A stretch of DNA of 64,000 nucleotides from JAGQOZ01 sp041399205 (GCA_041399205.1 JAWKTK010000020.1:129066-193065); one strand, 5' to 3'. Shown: positions 1 to 10,169, counted from the stretch's first letter. Notes: a model not told the origin generated them from the sequence alone. A program made the numbers and translations.

Positions 1-1163
1 CCTCGAACTTCCACCGTCGGAGTGCGACCGAATTCGCCGCCAATGATTACCAATGTCGAATCCAACATGCCTCGTTGCTTTAAATCCGTAATCAACGCGC
101 CGATCGCTTGCGAACATTCGCTCGCCAACTTGCCATGATTCTCTTCAATCTTGTCGTGATTGTCCCACGGCTGCCATGCGCCATGCCACAGCTGCACAAA
201 CCGGACTCCTCGTTCCGCCAAGCGTCGAGCCATCAGGATTTGCTTCGCTTGCGGCGTCTCGCCATACATCCGGCGAATGTATTCCGGTTCGCTTGACAGA
301 TCAAACGCTTCGCGAGCGGCATCTTGCATCCGATAGGCTTGTTCAAACGAATGGATCCTGGCTGACAAGGGATTGTCATCTTCGTGCGAACCGGCGTGCA
401 GCAAATTCAGACGCTGCACCAAATCCAATTGCCGACGTTGTTCGGCGGGCGAAAGCTGGTCGTTACGAATATTTTCGATCAGTTCGTCAATCTTCGTCTT
501 GGCCGTGTCAATGTACGTTCCTTGAAAGACGCTGGGCAAAAATGCCGACTGCCAATTTTGTGTCCCTTTGACCGGCAAACCGCCGGGCGACATCGCGATG
601 AAACCTGGCAAATTTTCGTTTTCGCTGCCCAAGCCATATGTCAGCCACGAACCAAAACTGGGACGCACCACGTTGGCCACGCCGCAATTCATCAACATGA
701 GCGACGGTTCATGATTCGGCAAATCGGCGTACATCGATCGCACCACGCAGACATCATCAATCACTTGGCCGATATGGGGAAACAGGTCGCTGACTTCAAT
801 GCCGCTGTTGCCATACTTTCGAAACGGAAACGGCGACGCCATGGCCGCTCCGGTCTGGCGTTCCGTAATTAGATTGGGCACGGTTAGCGATTGACCATGC
901 CGCTTGGTCAGTTCTGGCTTCGGATCGAACGAATCGACATGCGACAGCCCACCGTTCAAGAAAATGTGGATCACTCGCTCCGCCTTTGCGGCAAAATGCG
1001 GCGACTTGGCAGACAACGGATTCGCGGTGGACGCGCTGGCCGCAGTAGTCGATTCGCGACACAACAGATCGGTCACTCCCAAACCGGCCAGGCCCAAGCC
1101 GGTTCGCTGCAAGAAAGAACGTCTTCCGAAGTCCAGTCGTTTTGGTTGGTCGTTAGGGAACAT
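1..1163 (-). CDS. DUF1501 family protein, C-terminus beyond window
   Basis: Reading the minus strand from an ATG at 1163 gives an open frame to the window edge, so the C-terminus is missing. The N-terminus holds a twin-arginine-like signal (GRRSFLQRTGLGLAGLG), so Tat export is likely. The conserved GGEFGRTP motif close to the edge and the early HIFLNGGLSHVDSFDPK stretch are typical of DUF1501 proteins, which have an alkaline-phosphatase-like (sulfatase-related) fold and no settled reaction. The start overlaps the stop of the upstream DUF1549/DUF1553 gene by 11 bases. This pairing is a very common planctomycete operon, and the two products probably act together in the cell envelope. The family call is solid; the substrate is unknown. 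Confidence 0.9.
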   Translation of the reverse strand, partial: MFPNDQPKRLDFGRRSFLQRTGLGLAGLGVTDLLCRESTTAASASTANPLSAKSPHFAAKAERVIHIFLNGGLSHVDSFDPKPELTKRHGQSLTVPNLITERQTGAAMASPFPFRKYGNSGIEVSDLFPHIGQVIDDVCVVRSMYADLPNHEPSLMLMNCGVANVVRPSFGSWLTYGLGSENENLPGFIAMSPGGLPVKGTQNWQSAFLPSVFQGTYIDTAKTKIDELIENIRNDQLSPAEQRRQLDLVQRLNLLHAGSHEDDNPLSARIHSFEQAYRMQDAAREAFDLSSEPEYIRRMYGETPQAKQILMARRLAERGVRFVQLWHGAWQPWDNHDKIEENHGKLASECSQAIGALITDLKQRGMLDSTLVIIGGEFGRTPTVEVR

Positions 1164-4032
1164 AGATTAACTCGTTCAATTGCAAGAGTGCGTGTGCTGT
1201 GCGAATCCAGCTTTCCATTTCGGACAATTCCGCATTTGCCGGCGTGTCGGCGGAAGGTTCGCTGGAAACATTCCGCCGATAATCGATCACGGCCAAGCGT
1301 TCTGTATCGGTTGGTTCTCGAGCGAACAGTTTTTGGAACAACCAATCGATCTTGGCGTTATCCGTCTTTCCGTCGAATTGAACCACCGTTCCCGCCAACG
1401 CTTCCGCTTGCTTGCGCACAAAAGGGCTGTTCAAAAAGAACAATTGTTGTTGCGGCACGGAAGTCACGGGCCGCTTGCCGACCGTCATATCGGGCACAGG
1501 GAAGTCAAAGTTGGTGGCAAAGCCAGACGCGTGTTGACGGTCAATTCGCAGAAAAATGGTGCGGCACGTGGCATCCGGATCGTCGGGCGACAGAGGAATA
1601 CTCGGACCATTTCGTTTCTGATCCAACCGACCAGAAACCGCCAACAAGGAATCTCGAATCACTTCCCATTCCGCTCGACGCGGCACGAACCGCCAGTACA
1701 ACTGATTGGCCGGATCCATCTGCATGGCATCCGTTCGCGACGAATTAGACTGACAAAACGTGTGCGATGTTACCATCAACCGATTCAGTTCTTTCAGCGA
1801 CCAATCATGTTCCATCAACCACCACGCCAAATAATCCAGCAATTCCGGATGCGTCGGCGGCTGACTGCGGCTGCCAAAATCGTCCATCGAATCTACCAAA
1901 GCTTGGCCAAAATGCCATTGCCACATGCGATTCACAATCACGCGAGCCGTCAGCGGATTACGCCGGTCGATAATTGCCTTTGCCAACTCCATTCGTCCGC
2001 TGCCACGATATATGGCAAATTCATGCTCCATTGCCGCTTCCGTCTCCGCATCATTCGCCAGACTCGCCAGTAGCAACGTCGGCACGTGACGATCGACTTC
2101 GCTGCCGAGTCGATCCGGTTGACCTCGTAGAAAAACGTTCGCCTCCACCGGTTCGTCACGATCACGCAACAACATGGCTCGAGCCGCCGCGTCCGGAAAA
2201 TCCACCGTCCGTTCTTCAATCTTGCCTTGCAAGTTGCGTAACTCGACATGTTCATCCAGCTGGTAACAATCGACCGATTCCAGTGGAGTCAGCACTGTCG
2301 GACTCCCTGGTCCCATCAGCGATTGCCGTAGCTGTTCGGTCGCGTCGTCCGGCAAACGATTTGCATCAGGATGTTGCGAAACGAAGGTCTTCCATTGCTG
2401 ATCAATTGACTCAAACAGCTGGCCCAAACGGCGAGCCAACTCGACCATCGACTCGGGCGGCGAATTCGCCAATTGCTGCTGCCACGCTGTATTGCCATGC
2501 CATGCGTGCAATTGCTCTGCAAAGGCCGCGGCAAATTCCGTCTTGTCAAACGAGTCCATTCGTTTCCAAATGCCAAAGACCGGATCATCCTCCGAGCGAG
2601 AATCAATGTAGTTTCGCCAGCGACGAACCGCCCCGTAGCCATACGCCGTGGGCGCTCGCAAATAGGTTCGCTCGGTAAAGACCGGATTGGTTTCGCCGAG
2701 TCGGTGCCGTACCGATTCCTGCACGATATAAACCAAATAGTCGGCCGCAAATTTACGAAGTTCGTCCTCAATCTGATGATGCAACTGATCAAAACGCTTT
2801 TCGAAAGCAGCGGTCCGTTCGTTCATTTCCGCAACGTATTGGGCTTCCGCTTCGGACGGTTCATTTGGTTCGACTAACAGCGGCAGTCGCGAATGATGCG
2901 GCAGATAGGAACTATTGAGTATTCCGTATAACGAATAATAATCGGCCGACGGAATCGGATCGTATTTATGGTCATGGCACCGAGCACAACTGGCAGTGAG
3001 CCCCAGAAGCCCGCGAGTGATCACGTCAATCCGATCATCCAGAATGTCGTACGGATTGAAATTGAAATACCGACCAACGGTCAAGAATCCGCCACCGGCC
3101 ATTCGCCAACGTTGATCGGCCGAGTAATCCATCTGATCCGTCGCCAACTGGTCCATGACAAATTGATCAAACGGCAAGTCTTCATGAAACGCGCGTATCA
3201 CGTAGTCTCGGTAAGTGTACGCAAACGGTAGTTCGCGATTTCCACCGTCGGTGTAACCTTTGGTGTCGGCATACCGAGCCACATCCAGCCAATGCCGAGC
3301 CCACCGTTGCGCGTAACGTTCGTCCGCTAAGAGCCGGTCCACCAGGGCACGGTACGAATCATCCGACGCATCTTGGCGAAACGCTTTCACCGTGTCATCG
3401 TCAGCCGGCAAGCCCCACAGATCCAAATGCAGTCGGCGAACTAATGCATGATCATCCGCCATAGGCGAAGGCGCCAATCCGGCTTGCTCTAACCGAGCGA
3501 ACACAAAGTGATCAATCGGATTGCGAACCCAATCCGCATGTTTCACTTGTGGCAATGCGGGTTTGCGAATCGGCTGATACGCCCAATGTGACGCCACGGC
3601 ATCACTGACCGGATGCGCGTCTTTCGTTCCTGCGGCCGGTTGCGTTTCAGCGGGCCAAAACGCTCCGGCCGCGATCCATTCGGTCAATAGATCAATTTCA
3701 TCTTGCTCCATCCGCCCATCTGGCGGCATCTGCAGATCTTCCGTTTCGTACCGAATGGCTTCAATCAGCAAACTGGCATCCACATCGCTGGGCACAATCG
3801 CCGGGCCTCGATCACCACCGTCAAATGCACCGCTCCGCACATCCAACCGCAAACCGCTTTCCTGTTTGTTCGCGCCGTGACATTCCGTGCAATGCTGAAT
3901 CAACAGCGGTCGAATTTTGGCTTCAAAGTGATCCGCCCGTGGTCGCACGGCCGATTGATCATCGGCATTGGCCAACAGCGAACCACACGCGACAAGAACA
4001 GCGGCGAATAACAAGAAACGGGATGAAATCAT
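1153..4032 (-). CDS. Planctomycete cytochrome C/DUF1549/DUF1553 domain protein
   Basis: A 959-residue secreted protein. I chose ATG 4032 because it directly precedes a signal peptide (MISSRFLLFAAVLVACGSLL); longer upstream starts add a non-signal leader. Next comes a planctomycete cytochrome-c-like domain with one haem-binding motif (CTECH, about residue 47) and the usual LQMPPDGRM segment. DUF1549 follows (begins around WVRNPIDHFVFARLE), and DUF1553 fills the C-terminal half (NPLTARVIVNRMWQWHFG). Its 3' end overlaps the DUF1501 start, so the two are translationally linked. Such proteins are expanded in planctomycetes and are suspected to have redox or polysaccharide-related roles in the periplasm, but this is not established. 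The frame is intact. Confidence 0.93.
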   Translation of the reverse strand: MISSRFLLFAAVLVACGSLLANADDQSAVRPRADHFEAKIRPLLIQHCTECHGANKQESGLRLDVRSGAFDGGDRGPAIVPSDVDASLLIEAIRYETEDLQMPPDGRMEQDEIDLLTEWIAAGAFWPAETQPAAGTKDAHPVSDAVASHWAYQPIRKPALPQVKHADWVRNPIDHFVFARLEQAGLAPSPMADDHALVRRLHLDLWGLPADDDTVKAFRQDASDDSYRALVDRLLADERYAQRWARHWLDVARYADTKGYTDGGNRELPFAYTYRDYVIRAFHEDLPFDQFVMDQLATDQMDYSADQRWRMAGGGFLTVGRYFNFNPYDILDDRIDVITRGLLGLTASCARCHDHKYDPIPSADYYSLYGILNSSYLPHHSRLPLLVEPNEPSEAEAQYVAEMNERTAAFEKRFDQLHHQIEDELRKFAADYLVYIVQESVRHRLGETNPVFTERTYLRAPTAYGYGAVRRWRNYIDSRSEDDPVFGIWKRMDSFDKTEFAAAFAEQLHAWHGNTAWQQQLANSPPESMVELARRLGQLFESIDQQWKTFVSQHPDANRLPDDATEQLRQSLMGPGSPTVLTPLESVDCYQLDEHVELRNLQGKIEERTVDFPDAAARAMLLRDRDEPVEANVFLRGQPDRLGSEVDRHVPTLLLASLANDAETEAAMEHEFAIYRGSGRMELAKAIIDRRNPLTARVIVNRMWQWHFGQALVDSMDDFGSRSQPPTHPELLDYLAWWLMEHDWSLKELNRLMVTSHTFCQSNSSRTDAMQMDPANQLYWRFVPRRAEWEVIRDSLLAVSGRLDQKRNGPSIPLSPDDPDATCRTIFLRIDRQHASGFATNFDFPVPDMTVGKRPVTSVPQQQLFFLNSPFVRKQAEALAGTVVQFDGKTDNAKIDWLFQKLFAREPTDTERLAVIDYRRNVSSEPSADTPANAELSEMESWIRTAHALLQLNELIYVP

Positions 4033-4253
4033 GGCAAGGCGAGATATAGCGTCATAAAGGAGGGCAGGGCAGGGCGGGAGGCAATTTCGGCACACCAAAA
4101 CCGTTCCATCAGTTTACGCTATCTGTCAACCCAACAGAATCTGGGACAACGCAGTCGAGATACTCCGAGTTGCCAAAACAACGCGTCTTGATCTGGTATA
4201 CTGCGGTTCAGCTGCTTTGTCCAAGTCTAATTGGACAGGGCGATAATTGGTTC

Positions 4254-4317
4254 GTAGTCCCGCCTTTAGGCGGAATTTGTTTTTCGACGGAGTGTCCGCC
4301 TAAAAGGCGGGATTACA
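4254..4317. repeat. Inverted repeat with GTAGTCCCGCCTTTAGGCGG arms
   Basis: This lies in the 365-base gap between two divergent genes. The left arm (4254-4273) and the right arm (4296-4317, TCCGCCTAAAAGGCGGGATTAC) are near-perfect reverse complements, and each arm is itself palindromic (CCGCC...GGCGG). It looks like a dispersed REP/MITE-like element rather than a terminator, because both flanking genes point away from it. I see nothing else in this gap. Confidence 0.7.
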
Positions 4318-4397
4318 AACAACGTACGCTGATAGAAAACGTCAGTGTGGCGCAGTCCACCTCAAGTTGCCTTTCGGATGATTCGGAGCGATTGATC

Positions 4398-5417
4398 ATG
4401 TTCCACCAGCAAGCAAGATACAATCACGTTTGGCGAATTTCCTTCGCCGTCTTACTGGGGTTCGTCACCATTAATTCAATACGAGCGGACGAACCTTCCC
4501 AAGAGCTGATCGAAACCGTTTTGAAACCCGGGCTGTTCAAGCCGATCACGGAACCGCCGTGTTCTTATTGTTCCACTCAGCATCGCAAAAACATGGTGAA
4601 GGGTGATGATCGAGTGATCGCGTGGATTCGCGGAGCACACAATGGCGGTGCCGCTCCGCTGCGTCACTTTCTGGCCGGTTCGCGGATTATCAATGATACT
4701 TACGGCCTGTTCTTTTACGATCCAGACGGCGGTTACGTCACCGTTTACAAGAAAGATTACGGCTACACGTTTCACGGCTGGCGAAAAGGAGTCATACTGG
4801 TAAAAGATCGCGACGGCACGGTCTGGTCCGCGCTTTCCGGCAAAGCCATTGAAGGCCCGAAACAGGGCCAGCGTTTGGAACGAGTTCCCAACGTACTGAC
4901 AAACTGGAGTCACTGGTTGATGTTGCATCCTGAATCGACGGCGTACGATCTGTTCGATGGTGACACGTACCAAATTCATGAACTCCCATCGCAAATGTCG
5001 GCCGAAGCCAAGCAAACCATGGGTCAAGTGGATAGCCGTTTCGATCCATTGCAAACGGTTGTGGGAGTAGAAGTTGGCGAAGCGACCAAGGCCTTTGCGA
5101 TTGACGTCAATGCCGAACGAACGGCCGTGAATGACCAAGTGGGCGGACAAAAAGTCAACGTGCTTTGGTACGGACCAACTCGGTCTGCCGTCGTCTTTTC
5201 AGGCGAATTGAACGGAAAACCTGTCACGCTGTACGCCGATGAAATCTCGCCAGAAACCGCTCCGTTCAAAGACAAAGAAACCGGCACGCGGTGGACACTG
5301 GCCGGACGAGCCGTCGATGGGCGGCTGAAAAATCAAGAACTCGTGTGGGTCAACAGCGTTCAATGCCGCTGGTACGCCTGGGCCGCGGAATTTCCGGAAA
5401 CGGAAGTGGTAAAATGA
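4398..5417 (+). CDS. DUF3179 domain-containing secreted protein
   Basis: A 339-residue protein starting at ATG 4398, chosen because it is followed by a plausible signal peptide (SFAVLLGFVTINSIRA, cleavage near residue 31). The rest matches the DUF3179 pattern: the FLAGSRIINDTYGLFFYDP region, VLWYGPTRSAVVFSG, and a KDKETGTRWTLAGRAVDG segment near the C-terminus. DUF3179 proteins are extracytoplasmic and of unknown function. A CSYCSTQH motif near residue 52 could bind metal or form a disulfide. The stop overlaps the next start as ATGA, so the two genes are probably co-translated. Confidence 0.82.
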   Translation: MFHQQARYNHVWRISFAVLLGFVTINSIRADEPSQELIETVLKPGLFKPITEPPCSYCSTQHRKNMVKGDDRVIAWIRGAHNGGAAPLRHFLAGSRIINDTYGLFFYDPDGGYVTVYKKDYGYTFHGWRKGVILVKDRDGTVWSALSGKAIEGPKQGQRLERVPNVLTNWSHWLMLHPESTAYDLFDGDTYQIHELPSQMSAEAKQTMGQVDSRFDPLQTVVGVEVGEATKAFAIDVNAERTAVNDQVGGQKVNVLWYGPTRSAVVFSGELNGKPVTLYADEISPETAPFKDKETGTRWTLAGRAVDGRLKNQELVWVNSVQCRWYAWAAEFPETEVVK

Positions 5418-6502
5418 TGCGTTTTCCGTTGTTCTGCGTCGCGATGGTGATCACGGCAGCGGCAGTCACCGCACAGCCGGTGTTCGCTATTCACGGCGAA
5501 TTGATTCGTCTGGCGGACGTGTCGTTGGATTCGCTGGCAACGGATGCCGACTTCGATGCAAACGTACTAATCATCGACGTCGGTTCGAACCTAGCAGACG
5601 TTGAACAGGAACGAGACCAGTTAGAAAAGATCCACGATCAAGCGGTTCGACACAAACGAAAAATCGGCTGGTGGATCGAAGTCGCTCGGTGCCAATCCAT
5701 GGCCGACGAACATCCCCAATGGATGGCCAGCCTACAGGGACATGGCGAATGGCACCGTCGGTTTCCCAAATCCGCGATGGCTCAGGCTGGAGAAGTGGTC
5801 AAGGTGTATCCCTGGGTGCCCATCGCCAATCAGCCCGCCTTTGACGCACAACTGCAGCGAATCCAAAAACTTCTCCAACTGCTGCCGGCCGCCGATTTTA
5901 TTTTTTTGAATGATTTGCAAGCGGCGCCGTCCGCTTGCGGTTGCGGCAACGACCTTTGTCGCTGGACCACCGACTACGGTCCGATCAAGGCCGGTACGCC
6001 TGTCGGCGCCGATGCGGCAGCCAAGTTTTGCGATGCGATTCAGGCAGATCACAAAGCATCTAAAGTGATTCCGGTATGGACCACGGAATGTGAAAAAGTG
6101 GACGGCGAACCATATGGTCATTGCGCCGGCGTCGGATGTTTTGACGGCATTTGCTGGCAAGCGTATACGGAACAGCTCATGCCGGTCACCGACCGACATT
6201 CGATCATCGGCGTCCAAATCTTGCCGAAGGAATTTGACCGAGCGACAGCGCAATTTGATCACGGTGTCACTTGGGTTCGCAGTGCCCTTGGTTCGTTCCA
6301 AGCAATGCCTCCAGTACGGTCAGGCCGAGCGATCGCGGCCAACCGTCTATTGCCCATCCTGCAAGGCTGGGACACTTCGCCCGAACAACTACAACGCCAA
6401 ATCATCGAATGCGAAAGAATGGGCACGTCAGGATACATCATCGCGAAAGCGCGAATTGATCAATCATGGACGCCCCAGGTGGTTACGGTATCGCGCCAAT
6501 AG
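5414..6502 (+). CDS. Secreted protein of unknown function
   Basis: A 362-residue protein beginning with ATG 5414 (ATG 5417 is an equally close alternative) and overlapping the DUF3179 stop by four bases. Residues 1-26 form a signal peptide ending ...TAQPVFA. No family was recognised. The body carries a cysteine cluster (ACGCGNDLCRW, about residue 175) and a second Cys-rich stretch (HCAGVGCFDGICW, about 235). Aromatic-rich segments such as IGWWIEVARC and VYPWVPIANQPAF resemble beta-strands of TIM-barrel glycosidase-like proteins, but that is a guess. Tight coupling to the DUF3179 gene suggests the two envelope proteins work together. Confidence 0.75.
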   Translation: MMRFPLFCVAMVITAAAVTAQPVFAIHGELIRLADVSLDSLATDADFDANVLIIDVGSNLADVEQERDQLEKIHDQAVRHKRKIGWWIEVARCQSMADEHPQWMASLQGHGEWHRRFPKSAMAQAGEVVKVYPWVPIANQPAFDAQLQRIQKLLQLLPAADFIFLNDLQAAPSACGCGNDLCRWTTDYGPIKAGTPVGADAAAKFCDAIQADHKASKVIPVWTTECEKVDGEPYGHCAGVGCFDGICWQAYTEQLMPVTDRHSIIGVQILPKEFDRATAQFDHGVTWVRSALGSFQAMPPVRSGRAIAANRLLPILQGWDTSPEQLQRQIIECERMGTSGYIIAKARIDQSWTPQVVTVSRQ

Positions 6503-6655
6503 AAAAATTTCCTTTCGGTCACTGGTCCAGCCATCAACGAAACCGTCATTATAGGGTTTGCTCTGCCCGGCACTTCTGACTAGACTTCAAGAAAACCAAC
6601 TGCACCCAATTAGAGCGAGTCGGCTAACGAAAAAGAGTCACACAGGGGAACTCAC

Positions 6656-8116
6656 ATGGAAAACCAATACCGTCAACAAGACCGCAGCGTTGCGTTTTTG
6701 CCTTTCCTTTTCCTGCTAGGCCTGCTCTGGCTTAGCACGTCAACCAACGTTCGAGCGCAGATTGTTTATCAAGACGGTGGCTCGCATTCGTTGACATTAA
6801 ATCCAGACGACGACAATCTTCAGTTGACAGTTTTGAACGGAAGCCACGTCGATTTGTTCGGTCAAGCGCCAAATCTGAATGTCGAGGTCGACAGCTCGAC
6901 GTTGACCGATCAACGCGAGAAACTGGATGGCAATTTCACGCTGCGTGCTGGTGCAAACTACAACGCTTCCGCTGGAGACATCGACGAATCTTTCGCTTTT
7001 ACCTTGGACGATAGCGTCGTTGAGTTTGGTGGCGGCACTTTCCGGATTTCTGGGGTGTCTACCGTCAGCAGCACGTCACTTTCGAGCGTCAGCTATGTTG
7101 GCAGCACCATCGGCGTCACGCGTGGCAGCCTTGTGTATAGCGGCCAAACACAATTGAACATGAGCGACGGCGTTCAGATCACCGACGGGCCGTTCACGGC
7201 TAAGGACGATGTCGTCGGTCGGGTTGTCGATTCCACGCTGCCAAGTCTTGTCTTAGCAGGCCGATCCGATTTTCACGTGACCAACTCGACCGTCAATGAA
7301 GCGAATCTGGACGACAATTGGCGAGATGGTTTTCTGGTTGGGTCTGGTGAGTCACAAGTGGAATTTGACAATGTGATGTTCAAGAATGCCAATGCGGAGT
7401 CGGGGCCCCATTTTTCCAATGTGAACGCCTCGCAAATGCAACTTCGCAATAGCGAATTGACGGCGTCTTGGGGTGTCGGCGGTGCGATCGCTATTGCGGC
7501 AGATGACACCTCCACGGTGCTCGTCGAATCGACCGCTATTTCGATAACAAACGTTGAGGACAGCGGCGGCAGAGGCACAACGCTTTTCTCTGCAAACGGT
7601 GCCGCCGAGATCCAAGTTCGCGGCGGCAGCTCGGAATTAAGCCTCGTCAGCGGCAGTGGTGAGTCCATGGCAATTGCTAAGGCTGGTGGCGAATCTCACA
7701 TTGTGCTGGATGGCGGCAGCTACATGCTGTCCGCGTACGGCGACGATAATTCGACACACGTCGCTCGAGCTACGGATGATGCGACCATCGAGCTGATTGC
7801 CGGTAATTTCAATGTCACGAACCTCAAATCCGACGGGTCGGAGGACGTGTCGATGCATTTGGACGCGGACGAGCGTGGCACTATCATCGTGCATGGTTCG
7901 AACTTCAACTATCCAATTGGCGAAGTAACCGACTTGACGGGAGCGATCGAAGGTATGCTCGTCGATGGCAACGCTTTCCACTGGAATTTCGTTCGCACAT
8001 CGGATGCCCGAATTCTGCTGGTACCCGAGCCAAACGGACTGGTGATCGGTTTCTTGGCATTCCCTTTACTTTATCGGCACCTTCGCCGATCTAAAGTGCA
8101 CTCGGCGTTGCGGTAG
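6656..8116 (+). CDS. PEP-CTERM surface protein, beta-helix-like
   Basis: A 486-residue protein with an N-terminal signal peptide (FLPFLFLLGLLWLSTSTNVRAQ). The middle is Ser/Thr/Asp/Gly-rich with short repeating strand-like units (for example NSTVNEANLD and NSELTASWG), which suggests a right-handed beta-helix or adhesin-like fold. The C-terminus carries the tripartite PEP-CTERM signal: VPEPNG, then a hydrophobic helix (LVIGFLAFPLLY), then a basic tail (RHLRRSKVH). The family is known to be processed by an exosortase and exported in EPS-producing bacteria. Upstream AGGGGA (about 6644) is a good ribosome site for ATG 6656. The frame is intact, unlike several similar proteins in this window. Confidence 0.85.
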   Translation: MENQYRQQDRSVAFLPFLFLLGLLWLSTSTNVRAQIVYQDGGSHSLTLNPDDDNLQLTVLNGSHVDLFGQAPNLNVEVDSSTLTDQREKLDGNFTLRAGANYNASAGDIDESFAFTLDDSVVEFGGGTFRISGVSTVSSTSLSSVSYVGSTIGVTRGSLVYSGQTQLNMSDGVQITDGPFTAKDDVVGRVVDSTLPSLVLAGRSDFHVTNSTVNEANLDDNWRDGFLVGSGESQVEFDNVMFKNANAESGPHFSNVNASQMQLRNSELTASWGVGGAIAIAADDTSTVLVESTAISITNVEDSGGRGTTLFSANGAAEIQVRGGSSELSLVSGSGESMAIAKAGGESHIVLDGGSYMLSAYGDDNSTHVARATDDATIELIAGNFNVTNLKSDGSEDVSMHLDADERGTIIVHGSNFNYPIGEVTDLTGAIEGMLVDGNAFHWNFVRTSDARILLVPEPNGLVIGFLAFPLLYRHLRRSKVHSALR

Positions 8117-8177
8117 AACAAAGACTGCCACAGCGCCAAGGCTAAGAAAAAATCCTGGCCACGACGGATTTCGAAAG

Positions 8178-8490
8178 ATCACCACGGACGACACGAACAA
8201 CGCGAAGCTGTTTGCAAATCAGATTTCAGAAAGCTGGCATCAAGTATAACGAAAACTTGTTGCGAGGAATCCATGAATCCCCTTCGTGCTCTTCGTGGTT
8301 GCAAAATCGTTCTTGTTCGCATTAGCACAGTTCGGAGCGGTCAGTTGTCGATTCCGAAATGGTCGCCTCGTAGTCTTCAATGAACACTACGAAGAGCAAG
8401 AAGAGGCCTTTAGAAGACCAACATCCGGTATCCATCGAAAGGTACTCCTGCTGCAAAGTGACCAGGACTTCCTTCGTGTCCTTCGTGGTT
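8178..8490. repeat. CTTCGTG...TTCGTGGTT dispersed repeats in intergenic gap
   Basis: The 730-base gap 8117-8846 holds no convincing gene. It contains repeated fragments of one family: 8282-8300 (CTTCGTGCTCTTCGTGGTT), 8471-8490 (CCTTCGTGTCCTTCGTGGTT), and an inverted relative near 8178-8207 (CACCACGGACGACACGAA). The same family recurs at 36.9-37.0 kb. Open frames here simply translate these repeats. Confidence 0.6.
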
Positions 8491-8846
8491 ATTTGATTTC
8501 TCTTGTCGACAGCGGCAATGTCGTCGTTTTTCGGGCCGAGCTTGGCTAGTCACTTTCAGCTAGCAGACCAACAACTCGAAGTCGCCTAAAACGAGTGCTA
8601 CCAACCATTTCGGCCGAGCGATAGCTGGTAATCATGCGGCAGGGCGCAATAAATCTCCAAGAAAAAACAATTCTGATCTTTTTTCTTGCAAGTCGTTTTC
8701 GTAAGCTTCGCCCGCTTGAAGGATTCAAGCCCGCTCGAGAGGGATATTGAGCGAATGCTTGGCGAGGCGAATGACACGATTCTGTCAGACCATTTTTCGT
8801 CGCTGCCGAGCCTCAGTTCGTTGGTCGCAATTTCGCAGGAAGACAA

Positions 8847-10040
8847 ATGGCTGCTCCGCGAGTTCTATTCATGATTGCAGAAGACTGGTACTTCTGGTCG
8901 CATCGCAGCAATTTGGCCAAGTCACTTCGCGACAGCGGTTTTGACGTCAGCATCGCAACTCGTTCCGGTCAATACAAAGACCAATTTGCCGAAGAAGGCT
9001 TTCATTTCGAACCAATCCAAATGAATCGCGCCGGCAAGAATCCACTGAAAGAACTCCAAACCATTTGGCAACTCTGCCAAGTCATGCGACGTTATCAGCC
9101 CGACATTGTGCATCTGGTAGGACTAAAACCGATTTTGTACGGCGGCTTGGCGGCCAGAATCAACCGAGTGCCTGGTACGGTGTGCGCCGTGGCGGGTATG
9201 GGCTGGTTGTTTCTACCCGGCGGACCGTTGAAGAAATTGGTTCGATCGGGCGTACAATGGTTTTATCGCACCATGTTTCGCGGACGTCGCGACGTTCAAA
9301 TCCTGGTCCAGAACGACGACGACAAAGAATTTCTTTGTTCACAACGCATGGCGTCGGATGATCAGCTGACCGTGATCAACGGTTCCGGAGTCGATACGGC
9401 CAAGTTTCCCTTCAGTATCGAACCAGATGGCACGCCGGTCGTGACAACTCATTGTCGCATGTTATGGGACAAGGGCATTGGCGAACTCGTCGAAGCCGCG
9501 CGGATAATCAAACGCAATGGCCATCCGTGCCGCTTCTTGCTGGTCGGCGCACCGGACCCGGCGAATCCAGCCGCCATTTCTGAAAAACAACTGCAAGCAT
9601 GGCACAACGAAGGCGTTATCGAATGGCTTGGACAACGCACAGATATAGCCGAAATACTAAAGGACAGTCATATCGCTTGCCTGCCCAGCTACCGCGAAGG
9701 ACTGCCGCTGTCGCTGATCGAAGCGGCATCCGTTGGTCGGCCGATTGTGGCGACCGACGTGCCTGGTTGCCGAGAAATGGTGGCGGAAGGGCAGAACGGT
9801 CATTTGGTTCCGGCTCGCAATTCAGAAGCGTTAGCGGCTGCCATTGAAAAACTACTGTCAGATCGTTGGCAGCGAATTCGCATGGGTCGGCACAGTCGCC
9901 AGATTGTGGAACAGCGGATGACCAAAGAGATTGTCAATTCCAAAACGTTGGCACTCTATCAGCGGCTATTGGGTGCCGCATGGGACACGGCTCCAGCTGT
10001 GCCAGCTGCTGCGGCGAAGGTATCTAGCAAAGCAGCCTAG
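8847..10040 (+). CDS. Glycosyltransferase family 4 (GT-B fold)
   Basis: A 397-residue cytosolic or membrane-associated glycosyltransferase. ATG 8847 has an AGGA just upstream. The N-terminal acceptor domain (residues 1-175) includes VHLVGLKPILYGGLAARI, typical of GT4 enzymes related to PglA/CapM-like proteins. The C-terminal donor domain has CRMLWDKGIGELVEAA, then SYREGLPLSLIEAASVGRPI with the EX7E motif, then a nucleotide-sugar-binding region (ATDVPGCREMV). The predicted role is transfer of a sugar onto a lipid-linked glycan. It stands alone, 12.7 kb from the polysaccharide cluster downstream, with repeats on both sides. Donor and acceptor cannot be read from sequence. Confidence 0.9.
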   Translation: MAAPRVLFMIAEDWYFWSHRSNLAKSLRDSGFDVSIATRSGQYKDQFAEEGFHFEPIQMNRAGKNPLKELQTIWQLCQVMRRYQPDIVHLVGLKPILYGGLAARINRVPGTVCAVAGMGWLFLPGGPLKKLVRSGVQWFYRTMFRGRRDVQILVQNDDDKEFLCSQRMASDDQLTVINGSGVDTAKFPFSIEPDGTPVVTTHCRMLWDKGIGELVEAARIIKRNGHPCRFLLVGAPDPANPAAISEKQLQAWHNEGVIEWLGQRTDIAEILKDSHIACLPSYREGLPLSLIEAASVGRPIVATDVPGCREMVAEGQNGHLVPARNSEALAAAIEKLLSDRWQRIRMGRHSRQIVEQRMTKEIVNSKTLALYQRLLGAAWDTAPAVPAAAAKVSSKAA

Positions 10041-10169
10041 TCATCGTTGCGGCGGCGATGTGCTTCGCCGTTCGCATAGAATCTGATTGCATATCCCCCT
10101 GTTTCCCGCTTAGAATGCTGGTCCTAGCTGGACAGCGTCACCTTGCACAGAATTCTCGGAACTTTTAGC

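Noticed and set aside
1180..2073. Long plus-strand frames opposite the DUF1549/DUF1553 gene
   Set aside because: Antisense shadows with Arg/His/Pro-rich composition and no motif.
8286..8549. 87-codon open frame on the plus strand
   Set aside because: It translates the CTTCGTG repeat sequence (FVLFVV, VLRGY) and has no ribosome site or family pattern.
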